Positions 29,022-37,052 are shown, counted from the first letter of the stretch. The stretch is DNA of 64,000 nt from Bifidobacterium pseudocatenulatum DSM 20438 = JCM 1200 = LMG 10505 (GCF_001025215.1 NZ_AP012330.1:1240001-1304000), one strand, 5' to 3'. Program-made: numbers and translations. Notes: generated by a model from the sequence alone, not told the origin.

Positions 29022-29564
29022 ATGAACGTCACGGTGTATTTAGGAGCTCACGAAGGCAACAACCCCGTATACAAGCAGGCCGTGGCGGAGCTGGCCATAT
29101 GGATTGCCGAGAACGGGCACCGTTTGGTGTATGGCGGTTCCAACGAGGGGCTGATGGCAGTCATCGCCGACACTGTGCTTGAGCAGGGTGGCGAGGTGAC
29201 CGGCATCGAGGCGCAGATGTTCGTGGACAAGGGTGTCGCGCACAAGAATCTGACCCAGCTCACCATCGTGCCGAATATCACCGAACGGCGTACTCGCATG
29301 ATCGAGCTTGGCGACGTGTTCATCGCCTTCCCCGGCGGCACGGGAACGTTGGAGGAGATCAGTGAGGTTGTGTCGAAGGTTTGCCTTGACCAGTTGACGC
29401 AGCCTTGCATTTTCTACAATCTCAACGGTTTCTACGATGACATGAAGGCGTTGCTGCAGCGCATGATCGACGATGGCTTCTCCACAGGGGAACGCCAGCA
29501 TGGTATCTATTTCGCTTCGGATCTTGCCGAGATAGAGCATATTATCGCCATGCACAAGGCATAG
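29022..29564 (+). CDS. LOG-family (TIGR00730) nucleotide phosphoribohydrolase-like protein
   Basis: A 180-residue Rossmann-fold protein. The family motif PGGTGTLEEISEVVS is intact, preceded by the arginine-containing RRTRMIELGDVFIAFP and by LVYGGSNEGLMAVIAD. Members hydrolyse nucleoside 5'-monophosphates to base and ribose 5-phosphate; plant and actinobacterial members release cytokinin bases. The true role in bifidobacteria is unknown. I chose the ATG at 29022 because GGAGGT lies about seven bases upstream and the protein then begins MNVTVYLGAHEG, the usual start of the fold. It is flanked on both sides by gene debris yet shows no damage. Confidence 0.88.
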   Translation: MNVTVYLGAHEGNNPVYKQAVAELAIWIAENGHRLVYGGSNEGLMAVIADTVLEQGGEVTGIEAQMFVDKGVAHKNLTQLTIVPNITERRTRMIELGDVFIAFPGGTGTLEEISEVVSKVCLDQLTQPCIFYNLNGFYDDMKALLQRMIDDGFSTGERQHGIYFASDLAEIEHIIAMHKA

Positions 29565-29700
29565 GCGGCTCAGTAAGGTCGTTTTTATTCGACAGGTTTT
29601 TCAAGAAAACGGGGACGCCCAAACGACCCTCATAATCGGCCGGAATATCCTCCAACCGGCCCATCACAACCAACATGCATCCACATGCCCCGCAGCGCAT
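29542..29700 (-). pseudogene. Small Cys-containing open frame, possible DNA-methyltransferase C-terminal fragment
   Basis: From an ATG at 29700 the minus strand encodes 52 residues beginning MRCGACGCMLVVMG and continuing RLEDIPADYEGRLGVPVFL. The CxxC start could be a zinc ribbon. IPADYEG.LGVPV resembles the C-terminal motif of EcoRI-type adenine methylases (IP.DY.G.MGVP). The frame overlaps the end of the LOG gene antisense by 23 bases. No ribosome site is clear. Most likely a remnant; identification is tentative. Confidence 0.3.
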
Positions 29701-29715
29701 CCGGTCAACTCCGGG

Positions 29716-29919
29716 ATGCTTCGTTTGCCGAACTTACTGATCGGATGGAACCCGTATCCGTCGGCCACGCGAAGAATGGATTTGCGTTTTATTGTCTGCA
29801 TGATTTACAGTTTCGTTACCATGAACATCCCGTTTGTCCTGCTGTACATTTTCCTCGGCGGCGTGCTCCTGTTCTCCGCCTATTCGCTCTGGGAGAAAGA
29901 CAAAAACAATCGGAGGTAA
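29716..29919 (+). pseudogene. Membrane-protein tail fragment upstream of a truncated ABC gene
   Basis: The last ~45 codons encode one or two hydrophobic segments (FIVCMIYSFVTMNIPFVLLY; FLGGVLLFSAYSLWEKDKNN) ending in a positively charged tail, like a transporter subunit. The stop codon sits within the GGAGGTAA that serves as ribosome site for the next frame, as in a real operon. The upstream part does not read as a membrane protein, so this is probably the 3' remnant of a permease gene. An internal ATG at 29821 could give a 32-residue peptide. Confidence 0.35.
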
Positions 29920-29925
29920 TGCAGA

Positions 29926-30015
29926 ATGGACAGCAAGGCACTTCTTTCCTTGAACCATTTAAGCGTCTGGTACACCGCAGATCACCCCTTACTTTCTGAT
30001 TTGCACTGGATCTAG
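29926..30015 (+). pseudogene. N-terminal remnant of an ABC-transporter ATPase
   Basis: Starting at ATG 29926, eight bases after GGAGGT, 29 codons read ALLSLNHLSVWYTADHPLLS then DLHWI and stop. This is the characteristic first beta-strand block of an ABC ATPase (L.L..LSVWY....PLL.D). Walker A and everything after are missing. The intact start signals and sudden stop show a truncation by deletion. Confidence 0.5.
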
Positions 30016-30155
30016 GGGCAGCGGAAGATCAGTCATTTCAGTATTTCACATTCCGGGAATATCTAACGTATGTGGCGGCGTCCTATGGTGTCCCGCTGCC
30101 AGATGTGTCTGACCTCATAAGGGGATTTCACTTTAAGGACTATGCCAATGTTCTT
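30000..30155 (+). pseudogene. Unidentified coding remnant (possible AAA ATPase piece)
   Basis: In the frame starting at 30000 the sequence reads AEDQSFQYFTFREYLTYVAA then SYGVPLPDVSDLIRGFHFKD. The FREYL element resembles the SFREYL motif of DUF4143-type AAA proteins, but this is weak. It overlaps the preceding ABC stub in another frame and runs into the antisense HNH remnant. The open frame continues through that region only as antisense shadow. Confidence 0.2.
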
Positions 30156-30335
30156 CTATCGGTCGCGGATCTTCTTCCACTGCCTGCCATAGCGCTTGCC
30201 CGCGGAGTAGCCGCGCGTGAAATGCTTGTACTGCCGCTCCGCTTCCTTGCGATGCTTCTCACAGTATTGCTCGCCGTCCTCGCAAAGGTTCGGGCAGCCG
30301 GGGTGGCGGCAGGGGCGTCTTGGTTTTCTCGGCAT
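30156..30335 (-). pseudogene. Truncated phage-type HNH endonuclease (N-terminal 59 residues)
   Basis: From ATG 30335, preceded by AAAGGAGG, the minus strand encodes MPRKPRRPCRHPGCPNLCED, a Cys-containing zinc knuckle continuing CEKHRKEAERQY, then GKRYGRQWKKIRDR and a stop. This is the N-terminal half of the HNH endonucleases found next to phage terminase genes, whose RYGR.WK.IRDR motif normally leads into the catalytic HNH core. The core is absent here, so the protein cannot be a nuclease as it stands. It is a relic of a prophage or mobile segment. Confidence 0.65.
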
Positions 30336-30362
30336 GCGTGCCGCCTCCTTTCGGACAATAGA

Positions 30363-30396
30363 AAAGCCCCGAAAGGATTGCTCCTTTAGAGGCTTG
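30363..30396 (-). terminator. Terminator-like hairpin upstream of the HNH remnant
   Basis: On the minus strand AAGCCTCTAAAGGA and TCCTTTCGGGGCTT pair around GCAA and are followed by TTCTATT. It would stop transcription from the right before the HNH fragment, as between two former phage genes. Confidence 0.6.
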
Positions 30397-30721
30397 AAAT
30401 AGGTCGTCCGGACCGCGTTCTCCTTCTTTCGGCTTGTTATCTACGATGGGCGCCATGGGTGCTTATAGAGAGTGGTTCGCGGTAACGCTACGCTTGCAAG
30501 ACGGTTGAAACCTGAGTATTTATTTAATCCAGTTAGGCGTAGTGCTTTGTGATGCACATTGGCAATAAAAATCTTGAAAGACGATAAGCGGCTATGCGGG
30601 AATTACTACATGAGGATGATTTCCTACGATATACCCTGCAGAGCAAAGGCAAGGTATATTTGTGGGAAACGAGTAATCAATATGCATGAACGGCGCATGT
30701 CACCAAGGAGATGGTTTCGAC
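30397..30721. other. AT-richer gene-free stretch left of the UDG-like gene
   Basis: About 325 bases with lower GC than the surroundings and no open frame that resembles a protein. It should hold the promoter of the following gene; a good AAGGAG ribosome site is at 30705-30710. I saw no tRNA, att-like duplication or hairpin in it. Confidence 0.35.
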
Positions 30722-31315
30722 ATGGACAAGGATTTCCTTGCGATTTTTAATGCCATAAAGGCTGATGGGGCGAATGCAGACTACACCAAGCGCGGCATCG
30801 ATCCGCTCTACTCCGTCGGGGCTGGCGCTCGCATCGTGGTCATCGGGCAGGCACCAGGCGCGGTGGCGGAAGAGACGCGCATCCCCTGGAACGACAAGTC
30901 AGGAGAGCGTCTGCGCGATTGGCTGGGTGTTTCTCGCGAGACGTTTTATGATCCTGAGCGGGTGGCGCTTCTCCCCATGGACTTTTATTTTCCGGGACAT
31001 GGCAGGTCGGGCGATCTACCGCCGCGCAAGGGATTCGCCGAGCAGTGGCATCCTGCACTCTTGGCGCTCATGCCCAATGTTCGGCTCACTGTGCTTGTGG
31101 GCGCATATGCCGTCCGCAGGTACCTGCATCTCAAGAATTCGGACAGCCTTACAACCGTGGTGCGCGATTATGATGCCTATATCGGCCGGGGATTCTTCCC
31201 TTTGGTGCATCCGTCGCCGCGCAACCAGCTATGGATGAGCAGGAATCCTTGGTTCGAGGCCGAGACCTTGCCTGCACTCAAGGCACGGGTCAACGCGGCG
31301 CTTGAACAGAGGTAA
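30722..31315 (+). CDS. Uracil-DNA glycosylase family protein
   Basis: A 197-residue protein with the two hallmark motifs of the UDG superfamily: motif 1 VVIGQAPGAVAEETRIPWND and motif 3 PLVHPSPRNQLWM. The central LTVLVGAYAVRRYL is the third strand. The GQAPG form resembles family 4/5-like and bacterial Udg-related proteins rather than classical Ung, so whether it removes uracil is unproved. ATG 30722 was chosen for the upstream AAGGAG and because the fold then begins MDKDFLAIFNAIK. The gene is intact although it sits between an HNH relic and a broken methyltransferase, suggesting it arrived with a mobile or restriction-associated segment. Confidence 0.85.
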   Translation: MDKDFLAIFNAIKADGANADYTKRGIDPLYSVGAGARIVVIGQAPGAVAEETRIPWNDKSGERLRDWLGVSRETFYDPERVALLPMDFYFPGHGRSGDLPPRKGFAEQWHPALLALMPNVRLTVLVGAYAVRRYLHLKNSDSLTTVVRDYDAYIGRGFFPLVHPSPRNQLWMSRNPWFEAETLPALKARVNAALEQR

Positions 31316-31370
31316 GTGGTTACGAAATCATCTGTGACGATAACTTCCAGCCATACAAGGAGGTTCATTC

Positions 31371-31981
31371 ATGCAGAGAAGGACGTTGGGGACTCGTGAG
31401 GCGCTTGAAGGCATCCTCGAAGATGCCGCGACGCCAACGAGAGCGTTCGCGAGTGACTATGGTTATGACCTCGTCAGTCTTCTGCTGCCCGGTGATGAAT
31501 GCTCGTATGTGATGGGCAACCCGCCGTTCATCGGCCATCAGCAGCACACGCAGCAGATCAAGGATGATATGGAACTGGTGTGCGGCAAGGCCGGAGGCTC
31601 GCTGGATTATGTGGCTGGATGGTATTTTAAAGCTATTGATTTCCTTGACGGGAATCCCTCCGCGCAATTCGCGTTCGTATCCACGAATAGCATCACACAA
31701 GGCCAGCACAAGTCGCCCCGCTATTCAAGCATGTGGTCGAACGAGGGTGGCGTATCCGGTTCGCTCACCGTACGTTCTGCTGGGACGCTCAGACTACGGA
31801 CAATGCGAACGTGCATGTCGTCATTGTCGGATTCGACAGAGGCACAAACGCTCCTGCGTTGTATGAATACGACGACATTAACGGTGAACCTGTGGAAGCA
31901 CGTCCGGCTCATATCAACGGTTATTTATTGGATGCGTCTGATGTGTTCGTGGAGGCGAGGAGTCAGAAGACCGGTCCGTAA
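31371..31981 (+). pseudogene. Frameshifted, truncated MmeI-like adenine DNA methyltransferase
   Basis: The first frame carries the amino-methyltransferase motif IV in SYVMGNPPFIGHQQ and continues DYVAGWYFKAIDFL and FVSTNSITQGQ. At 31707-31711 the reading shifts. A CA dinucleotide appears duplicated (CACAA where CAA would keep frame), after which the other frame reads VAPLFKHVVERGWRIRFAHR, then HVVIVGFDRG, the expected continuation of the type IIG/IIL (MmeI-like) family. It ends prematurely at a stop after QKTGP. The N-terminal nuclease/helical part and the target-recognition part are absent. An AAGGAGG at about 31359 precedes ATG 31371, but the product would be inactive. Confidence 0.75.
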
Positions 31982-32020
31982 GGTCTTTGCCGTCCCGGAT
32001 GGAAGAAATTCTGTAGGAAT

Positions 32021-32056
32021 AAGGAGAGCCTCCCCAATTTGGAGAGGCTCTCCTTA
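32021..32056. terminator. Strong hairpin terminator downstream of glnA
   Basis: AAGGAGAGCCTC and GAGGCTCTCCTT form a 12-base perfect stem. On the minus strand TTATT follows, so it fits the end of glnA transcription about 80 bases past its stop; it would also insulate the methyltransferase remnant on the other strand. Confidence 0.75.
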
Positions 32057-32131
32057 TAACCAATCTGGCTACCTTCTGATTACCCTTGGAGTCCAAAACA
32101 GCTTGATTTCAAGGGAAACTGGGTATAGGCC

Positions 32132-33568
32132 TCAGATGTGGAAGTACAGCTCGTACTCCAGCGGGGTCGGAGCCAGGCGGGCCTGGTCGATTTCACCACG
32201 CTTGATGCCGATCCAGGTTTCGATCAGGTCGTCGGTGAAGACGTCGCCTGCGGTGAGGAAGTCATGATCTTCCTCAAGGGCATCCATGGCCTCTGCCAGG
32301 GAGCTCGGAACCTGCTTGATACCTGCGTGCTCTTCCGGCGGCAGCTCGTACAGATCCTTGTCGACCGGCTCCGGAGGCTCGATGTGGTTCAGGATGCCGT
32401 CCAGACCTGCCATCAGCTGTGCGGAGAAGGCGAGGAACGGGTTGCAGGACGGATCCGGAGCACGGAACTCGATGCGCTTTGCAGCCGGGGAGGTGCCGGC
32501 CAGCGGGATACGGATGGCGGCGGAGCGGTTGCGTGCGGAGTACACCAAGTTGACCGGAGCTTCGAAGCCCGGGACCAGACGGTGGTAGGAGTTCAGGGAC
32601 GGGTTGGTGAAGGCCAGCACGGAGGAGGAGTGCTTGATCAGGCCGCCGATGTACCAGCGGGCAAGGTCGGACAGACCACCGTAGTTCTTCTCATCGTAGA
32701 ACAGCGGCTTGCCGTCCTTCCACAGGGACTGGTGGCAATGCATGCCGGTGCCGTTGTCGCCTGCGATCGGCTTCGGCATGAAGGTTGCGGCCTTGCCTGC
32801 CAGAGCGGCGGTCTCGTGAACGACGTACTTGTACTTCATCAGGTCATCGCCTGCGTGCTGCAGAGAGTTGAAGCGGTAGTTGATCTCCTGCTGGCCAGCG
32901 CCGGCGACCTCGTGATGGGAACGCTCGAGGATCAGACCGACCTTCTGCAGGTTGGCGACCATGTCGTCACGCAGATCCTGGGTGTGGTCGATCGGCGGAA
33001 CCGGGAAGTAGCCGCGCTTGACGCGGTTCTTGAATGCGATGTTCGGGGTGCCGTCGTCTTCGGTGTCGACGCCGGAGTTCCACGGAGCTTCGATGGAGTC
33101 GACCTCGTAGAAGGAGCGCTGCATGCTGTTCTCGAAGCGCACCTTGTCGAAGATGAAGAACTCGGCTTCCGGAGCGAAGGAAGCGGTGTCGGCGATGCCG
33201 GTGGACTTCAGGTAGGCCTCGGCCTTGCCTGCAACCTGACGCGGATCGCGGGAGTACGGCTCGTCGGTCAGCGGGTCGACGATGGAGAAGGCCACGTCGA
33301 GGGTCTTGTGCTTGCGGAACGGATCGACGAATGCGGTGGAAACGTCCGGCACCAGCTTCATATCGGATTCATTGATGGCCTGGAAGCCTTCCACGGAGGA
33401 GCCATCGAACGGCATGCCGTCGGTGAAGGCGTCCTTCAGGAATTCGCTTGCCGGCACGGTGAAGTGCTGCTGAACACCGATCAGATCAGTGAAGCGAACG
33501 GAGACATACTCGATGCCTTCCTTGTTGATAAGGGCCTCAGCATCAGCCTTGGTTTCAAGTGCAGTCAC
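32132..33568 (-). CDS. glnA: Glutamine synthetase type I
   Basis: ATP-dependent ammonia assimilation, 478 residues, GSI-beta type. Family signatures are present: [48 protein letters not shown], the glutamate-flap region and [10 protein letters not shown]. The tyrosine in [11 protein letters not shown] corresponds to the adenylylation site of E. coli GlnA, so adenylyl-transferase control is possible. The start ATG 33568 has GAAAGGAGCG upstream. The DUF4191 gene just upstream on the same strand is the same neighbour as in mycobacteria (Rv2219-glnA1). Confidence 0.96.
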   Translation of the reverse strand: MTALETKADAEALINKEGIEYVSVRFTDLIGVQQHFTVPASEFLKDAFTDGMPFDGSSVEGFQAINESDMKLVPDVSTAFVDPFRKHKTLDVAFSIVDPLTDEPYSRDPRQVAGKAEAYLKSTGIADTASFAPEAEFFIFDKVRFENSMQRSFYEVDSIEAPWNSGVDTEDDGTPNIAFKNRVKRGYFPVPPIDHTQDLRDDMVANLQKVGLILERSHHEVAGAGQQEINYRFNSLQHAGDDLMKYKYVVHETAALAGKAATFMPKPIAGDNGTGMHCHQSLWKDGKPLFYDEKNYGGLSDLARWYIGGLIKHSSSVLAFTNPSLNSYHRLVPGFEAPVNLVYSARNRSAAIRIPLAGTSPAAKRIEFRAPDPSCNPFLAFSAQLMAGLDGILNHIEPPEPVDKDLYELPPEEHAGIKQVPSSLAEAMDALEEDHDFLTAGDVFTDDLIETWIGIKRGEIDQARLAPTPLEYELYFHI

Positions 33569-33845
33569 GGGACCGCTCCTTTCGAATAAGTAACTTACAG
33601 GCTCTTAGTCTAGGAACGCGCGTTTCGCTCACTCGCCAATTGGGTTACGAGAATGTTTCGTAATGACATATTCGAAGGATGATTTCGCGAAAAACTGGGG
33701 TTCAATTGTTACGAACGCTCGTATTTGCCTCTGCAAAACCGTTCAATTTGTGGACATTCGTGTCGTCATGTCGCTTGCGACGTCCATTTCTTTTCTCAAA
33801 AACCTTACCGCATGCGCGCAGGCCAGCGGAAGGTAACGGAGATAT
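33569..33845 (-). promoter_or_regulatory. glnA upstream region with inverted repeat
   Basis: This gene-free stretch should hold the glnA promoter. A TAGACT hexamer (minus strand, about 33606-33611) may be the -10. The perfect inverted repeat TTACGA-7-TCGTAA at 33645-33663 lies about 40 bases upstream of it. Read on the minus strand, GAAAC-6-GTAAC within it resembles GlnR half-sites. A nitrogen regulator binding site is plausible but unproved. The rest shows nothing recognisable. Confidence 0.4.
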
Positions 33846-33884
33846 GAAAAAAGGAACCTCGATAACGTGTTCATCGAGGTTCCC
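33846..33884 (-). terminator. Terminator after the DUF4191 gene
   Basis: GGAACCTCGAT and ATCGAGGTTCC pair around AACGTGTTC; on the minus strand the stem is followed by six T residues. It separates the DUF4191 gene from glnA. Confidence 0.85.
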
Positions 33885-33916
33885 ATATGTAAGCCGGCTT
33901 TACGATTCCAGGAAAA

Positions 33917-34699
33917 TCAGCGGCCACGCATAGCACGACGGCTGATGCGCTGCGGGTGCATCGGGTCGACGCCCTTCGGAATGCCCATGCCGTTCTTCAT
34001 CTGCAGAGTGCGCAGACGCTCGTTGAGGATGTTCAGCTCGGTCTTGGTAAGCATGAAGCGGCTCTTCGGATGGATGGCGGCCACCAACTTGTTCTTGTGG
34101 TGGGTCGGCAGGTAGCTCTTGCATTTGAGCACGGTCTTGCGCAGATTCTTCAGGCTCGTCTGATTCTTGCCCTGGCCGACGTAGATACGGTAGACGGGAA
34201 TATCGGAACCGGCGGTCACACCCTTGATATTCTGCTCCTGACGGTCCATGGCACGCTTGACGCGATTGTAATCGCCCTCGCCGAGCAGATAAATGCCGTT
34301 GTAACCGGTGCCGCGCCAAATGGCGTCTTTGGTCTTCGGATCAACCCACACCGGCTCCTGCGGAAAGTTGAAGCCAGCCTTGTTAATGTTGCCGAGCACG
34401 CTGATGGCAGCACCCTGACGCCCTTCAAGCTTGGCGTATCCGACTTTGTCGGCACGGTTGGTGAGCATCATGGTGGCGAACAGCAGGCCAAGCATGACGG
34501 CCAGGATCATGGATGTGATCCATCCAATCACCGACCACTTGAATACGATGCCAAGTACCACGAACACGATGATAGGCGCCACGAACACGCCTCCGCACAG
34601 CCACGGAAGAGCCTTGTCTTCGGCATGGGTGTACTTGAAGATCTGAATGATCTGTTTGATGGTGCTCTGCTTCTTCTTTGGCTCTTCTTTGTCTGCCAT
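33917..34699 (-). CDS. DUF4191 family membrane protein
   Basis: About 260 residues. A Lys-rich N-terminus precedes two membrane spans (ALPWLCGGVFVAPIIVFVVL; SVIGWITSMILAVMLGLLFA). The rest is a soluble domain containing GRQGAAISVLGNINKAGF and VWVDPKTKDAIWRGTGYNGI, the characteristic blocks of DUF4191. The tail is strongly basic (RISRRAMRGR). The ATG at 34699 has AGGAAG five bases upstream; a GTG twelve bases earlier overlaps that site. The family occurs next to glnA or lipA in Actinobacteria; function is unknown. Confidence 0.86.
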   Translation of the reverse strand: MADKEEPKKKQSTIKQIIQIFKYTHAEDKALPWLCGGVFVAPIIVFVVLGIVFKWSVIGWITSMILAVMLGLLFATMMLTNRADKVGYAKLEGRQGAAISVLGNINKAGFNFPQEPVWVDPKTKDAIWRGTGYNGIYLLGEGDYNRVKRAMDRQEQNIKGVTAGSDIPVYRIYVGQGKNQTSLKNLRKTVLKCKSYLPTHHKNKLVAAIHPKSRFMLTKTELNILNERLRTLQMKNGMGIPKGVDPMHPQRISRRAMRGR

Positions 34700-34803
34700 C
34701 GACTTCCTCACTTGGTTATGCGGTTACTCACACTGGAACGGTAGTTTATCAGGAACCATGCCATATCGCATGATTTCCGCTGTTTCCCCTTTATTGACGA
34801 GGA

Positions 34804-36285
34804 TTATCGGGTGTGCAAAGGCCTGCCATCCGCTTTGAGCAGCGCCTCTCCGAACGATTCGCTGAACGTAGGATGCGGGTGAATGAGCTTTGCCGCATCG
34901 GCAAGCGGTACATGGTTACCAACCAGCTGTTCGGCTTCCGCGATCAGATCGCTGGCTATCGGACTGACGATGTGCACGCCAAGCACAAGAGGAACGTCGG
35001 GAGCGTCAGCCATCGCACCGCTGACGATGGTCATGGATCCACCCTCCCCACTCATGAGCATACGCGAGTTGGACAGCATCGGATATGCGGTTTCCTGCGG
35101 ATCGACAATAGTGTCACGTGATTTCGCCTCGCTGAGCGTAAGCCCGACGCTTGCCGCCTCGGGGAAGGAAAACACGACTTGCGGCACGGTTTCGTCGACG
35201 ACAGGTTTGGGATCAAGTCCCGCGATGGTTTCGGCGATGGTGATGCCCTGCTCGAACGCACGGTGCGCCAAGGCATGCCCCGGCGTGATATCTCCCAAAG
35301 CCCATACGCCTTCCACGTTCGTGCGCCCGTACGCATCGGTCAGAACATAGCCACGTTCATCCAATGCGATGCCGTTGGAAGCGAACCAGTCGGCATCGGT
35401 GTTCGGCATGCGGCCAATGGCAGCAAGCACCACTTCGCCATACGCGGTACGCTCCTCAACGTCATCACCCTGCCTGTAGTGCACGGTAGCACCCAAGTTT
35501 GCTCCGGTGTCCACATGACTTACCGACGTGCGCGCCACCACATTCACGCCATGGCGTTTGAGCTCACGTGTCAACGTCATCGAAGCCCGCCTCTCCCAAG
35601 ACGACAGCACGCGATCCTTGCGAATGAGCAAGGTCACCTTGCATCCCGACGCATTCCACAATGATGCGAATTCCAACGCCACCGCGCCAGCGCCGATAAT
35701 CACTGCGCTGGATGGGAACGTGTCCAATTCCAGAGCCTGCGTCGAATCAATCAACGCTCCGGAAAACGGATCGTCAGGCAACGGCAGCGGGCGCGAACCG
35801 GTCGCGAGAACAATATCGCCGCCTGAGATCGTAAGTTCCGATCCTACAAGTTCCCCTACTCCCGCCTTGATGGAACGCAGAACCTGCGTCTCTCCCAAGG
35901 CCGGCGCAACATGCACCTCATGACCATTTTTCAGCTGTGCCTCGCCACGGAACACGGTGACGCCACGGTGCGACAGCAATCCCGCCAATCCCTTCGTCAT
36001 CGTCTCCACCGTGGACATACGGAAGTCACGTAACCTGCCGAAGTCAATGCTCTGCAATGCGACATTGACGCCCATACGCTCCGCCTGACGTACGTTCTCT
36101 ACACTATGCGCGGCCGTCAGCAACGCCTTCGATGGAATGCACCCGCGATTGAGGCAAGTGCCTCCCAACGTGTCGTCGCGTTCTACCAATGCCACCGTTT
36201 TGCCAAGTTGGGCAGCGCGTAGTGCCGTGGAATATCCGCCTGGTCCCGCTCCGATGATGACGATGTCGAAATGCTGTTCAGTCAT
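34804..36285 (-). CDS. lpd: Dihydrolipoamide dehydrogenase
   Basis: Flavoprotein disulfide reductase of 493 residues. The FAD site DIVIIGAGPGGYSTALRAAQ and the redox-active disulfide GGTCLNRGCIPSKALL are at the N-terminus. The NAD site SAVIIGAGAVALEFASLW lies in the middle, ALGDITPGHALAHRA is the second FAD motif, and the catalytic His-Glu pair HPHPTFSESFGEAL is at the end. All catalytic residues are present. No E1/E2 lipoyl enzyme or lipoylation gene is in the window. Bifidobacteria are generally regarded as lacking pyruvate dehydrogenase, so its partner is uncertain; another NAD(P)H-disulfide role is possible. Confidence 0.9.
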   Translation of the reverse strand: MTEQHFDIVIIGAGPGGYSTALRAAQLGKTVALVERDDTLGGTCLNRGCIPSKALLTAAHSVENVRQAERMGVNVALQSIDFGRLRDFRMSTVETMTKGLAGLLSHRGVTVFRGEAQLKNGHEVHVAPALGETQVLRSIKAGVGELVGSELTISGGDIVLATGSRPLPLPDDPFSGALIDSTQALELDTFPSSAVIIGAGAVALEFASLWNASGCKVTLLIRKDRVLSSWERRASMTLTRELKRHGVNVVARTSVSHVDTGANLGATVHYRQGDDVEERTAYGEVVLAAIGRMPNTDADWFASNGIALDERGYVLTDAYGRTNVEGVWALGDITPGHALAHRAFEQGITIAETIAGLDPKPVVDETVPQVVFSFPEAASVGLTLSEAKSRDTIVDPQETAYPMLSNSRMLMSGEGGSMTIVSGAMADAPDVPLVLGVHIVSPIASDLIAEAEQLVGNHVPLADAAKLIHPHPTFSESFGEALLKADGRPLHTR

Positions 36286-36332
36286 GCCTGTCCTCGTTGA
36301 TTCGTGCGTTACAACTGGTTACATGGTAATGG

Positions 36333-36367
36333 AAAAGCCGCCGGTTTTCGCCGACGGCTTGAAAAAA
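36333..36367. terminator. Terminator downstream of the DUF3043 gene
   Basis: AAGCCGCCGG and CGCCGACGGCTT form an imperfect stem around TTTT. On the minus strand it is followed by TTTTCC, and on the plus strand by six A residues, so it fits the minus-strand gene ending at 36397. Confidence 0.6.
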
Positions 36368-36396
36368 CGATGGCCGCGATTCCCGGCAGGAGCCGA

Positions 36397-36999
36397 TCAC
36401 TCCGGCCAGTGTCCACGCTTATCGTAACGCGGCTTCGGCAGACGCCAACGGCGCATCTGGATCGCACGGCTCCACGCATAGGAACCAGAACGCATGCCCT
36501 TGGACACGGATTGCTCGCCGAACTTCTCAATGAGTTTCTTCTTGAGCTTACGCCACATGATCACCACGTCAATGATCACCGCGAACAGGTACACATACAT
36601 GAGCACCATCAACGGCAATGCCAGCGCAGGCCACTGATATGTTACGAAAATCGAACCGATCAGAATGACGAACGCAACCGGAATGAAGAACTCACCGAGG
36701 TTAAAACGAGCGTCGACGTAGTCACGGATGTAAATGCGCCATGGCAGACGCTCTGCCTTTGGCATGTGGTTGATGTCGCCCTTCTGCATGGCATCGTACT
36801 CGGCGTTCTCACGCTCGCGCATACGCGCCTTGGCGGCCTTACGGCTCGCCTCGCGATCCTTGGGAACCAACGGGCGAAGATTCTGCGCCTGAGCATCCTT
36901 GCGCTTCGGCGTCGGACGACCCTTGCCGGAAGTGGTTTCCGCAACCTTGGTCTCGACAGGCTCCTGCGCCGTCTCTTCCTTCTTGTTAAACAAACTCAT
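36397..36999 (-). CDS. DUF3043 family membrane protein
   Basis: About 200 residues. A charged N-terminal half (KGRPTPKRKDAQAQNLRPLV; RMRERENAEYDAMQKGDINH) carries the typical DUF3043 block KAERLPWRIYIRDYVDARFN. Two membrane spans follow (FFIPVAFVILIGSIFVTY; LPLMVLMYVYLFAVIIDVVI) and then a basic tail with RRWRLPKPRYDKRGHWPE. The ATG at 36999 begins MSLFNKKEE, the usual start; the frame is open 27 codons further up without resemblance. The ribosome site is weak. The family is conserved in Actinobacteria and its function is unknown. Confidence 0.85.
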   Translation of the reverse strand: MSLFNKKEETAQEPVETKVAETTSGKGRPTPKRKDAQAQNLRPLVPKDREASRKAAKARMRERENAEYDAMQKGDINHMPKAERLPWRIYIRDYVDARFNLGEFFIPVAFVILIGSIFVTYQWPALALPLMVLMYVYLFAVIIDVVIMWRKLKKKLIEKFGEQSVSKGMRSGSYAWSRAIQMRRWRLPKPRYDKRGHWPE

Positions 37000-37052
37000 G
37001 CCTATAGAGCGTAAAGTGACGTATCGACGCCTTGGCCCTGCCCTGTCAACAA

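Noticed and set aside
30259..30456. A 65-codon minus-strand frame beginning MAPIVDNKPKEG
   Set aside because: It crosses a terminator hairpin and overlaps the HNH remnant in another frame. The Pro/Arg-rich end is the shadow of the zinc-knuckle coding sequence.
32138..33589. A 483-codon open frame antisense to glnA
   Set aside because: It mirrors glnA almost exactly, with Val/Gly/Asp-rich composition expected from the complement of GC-biased codons.
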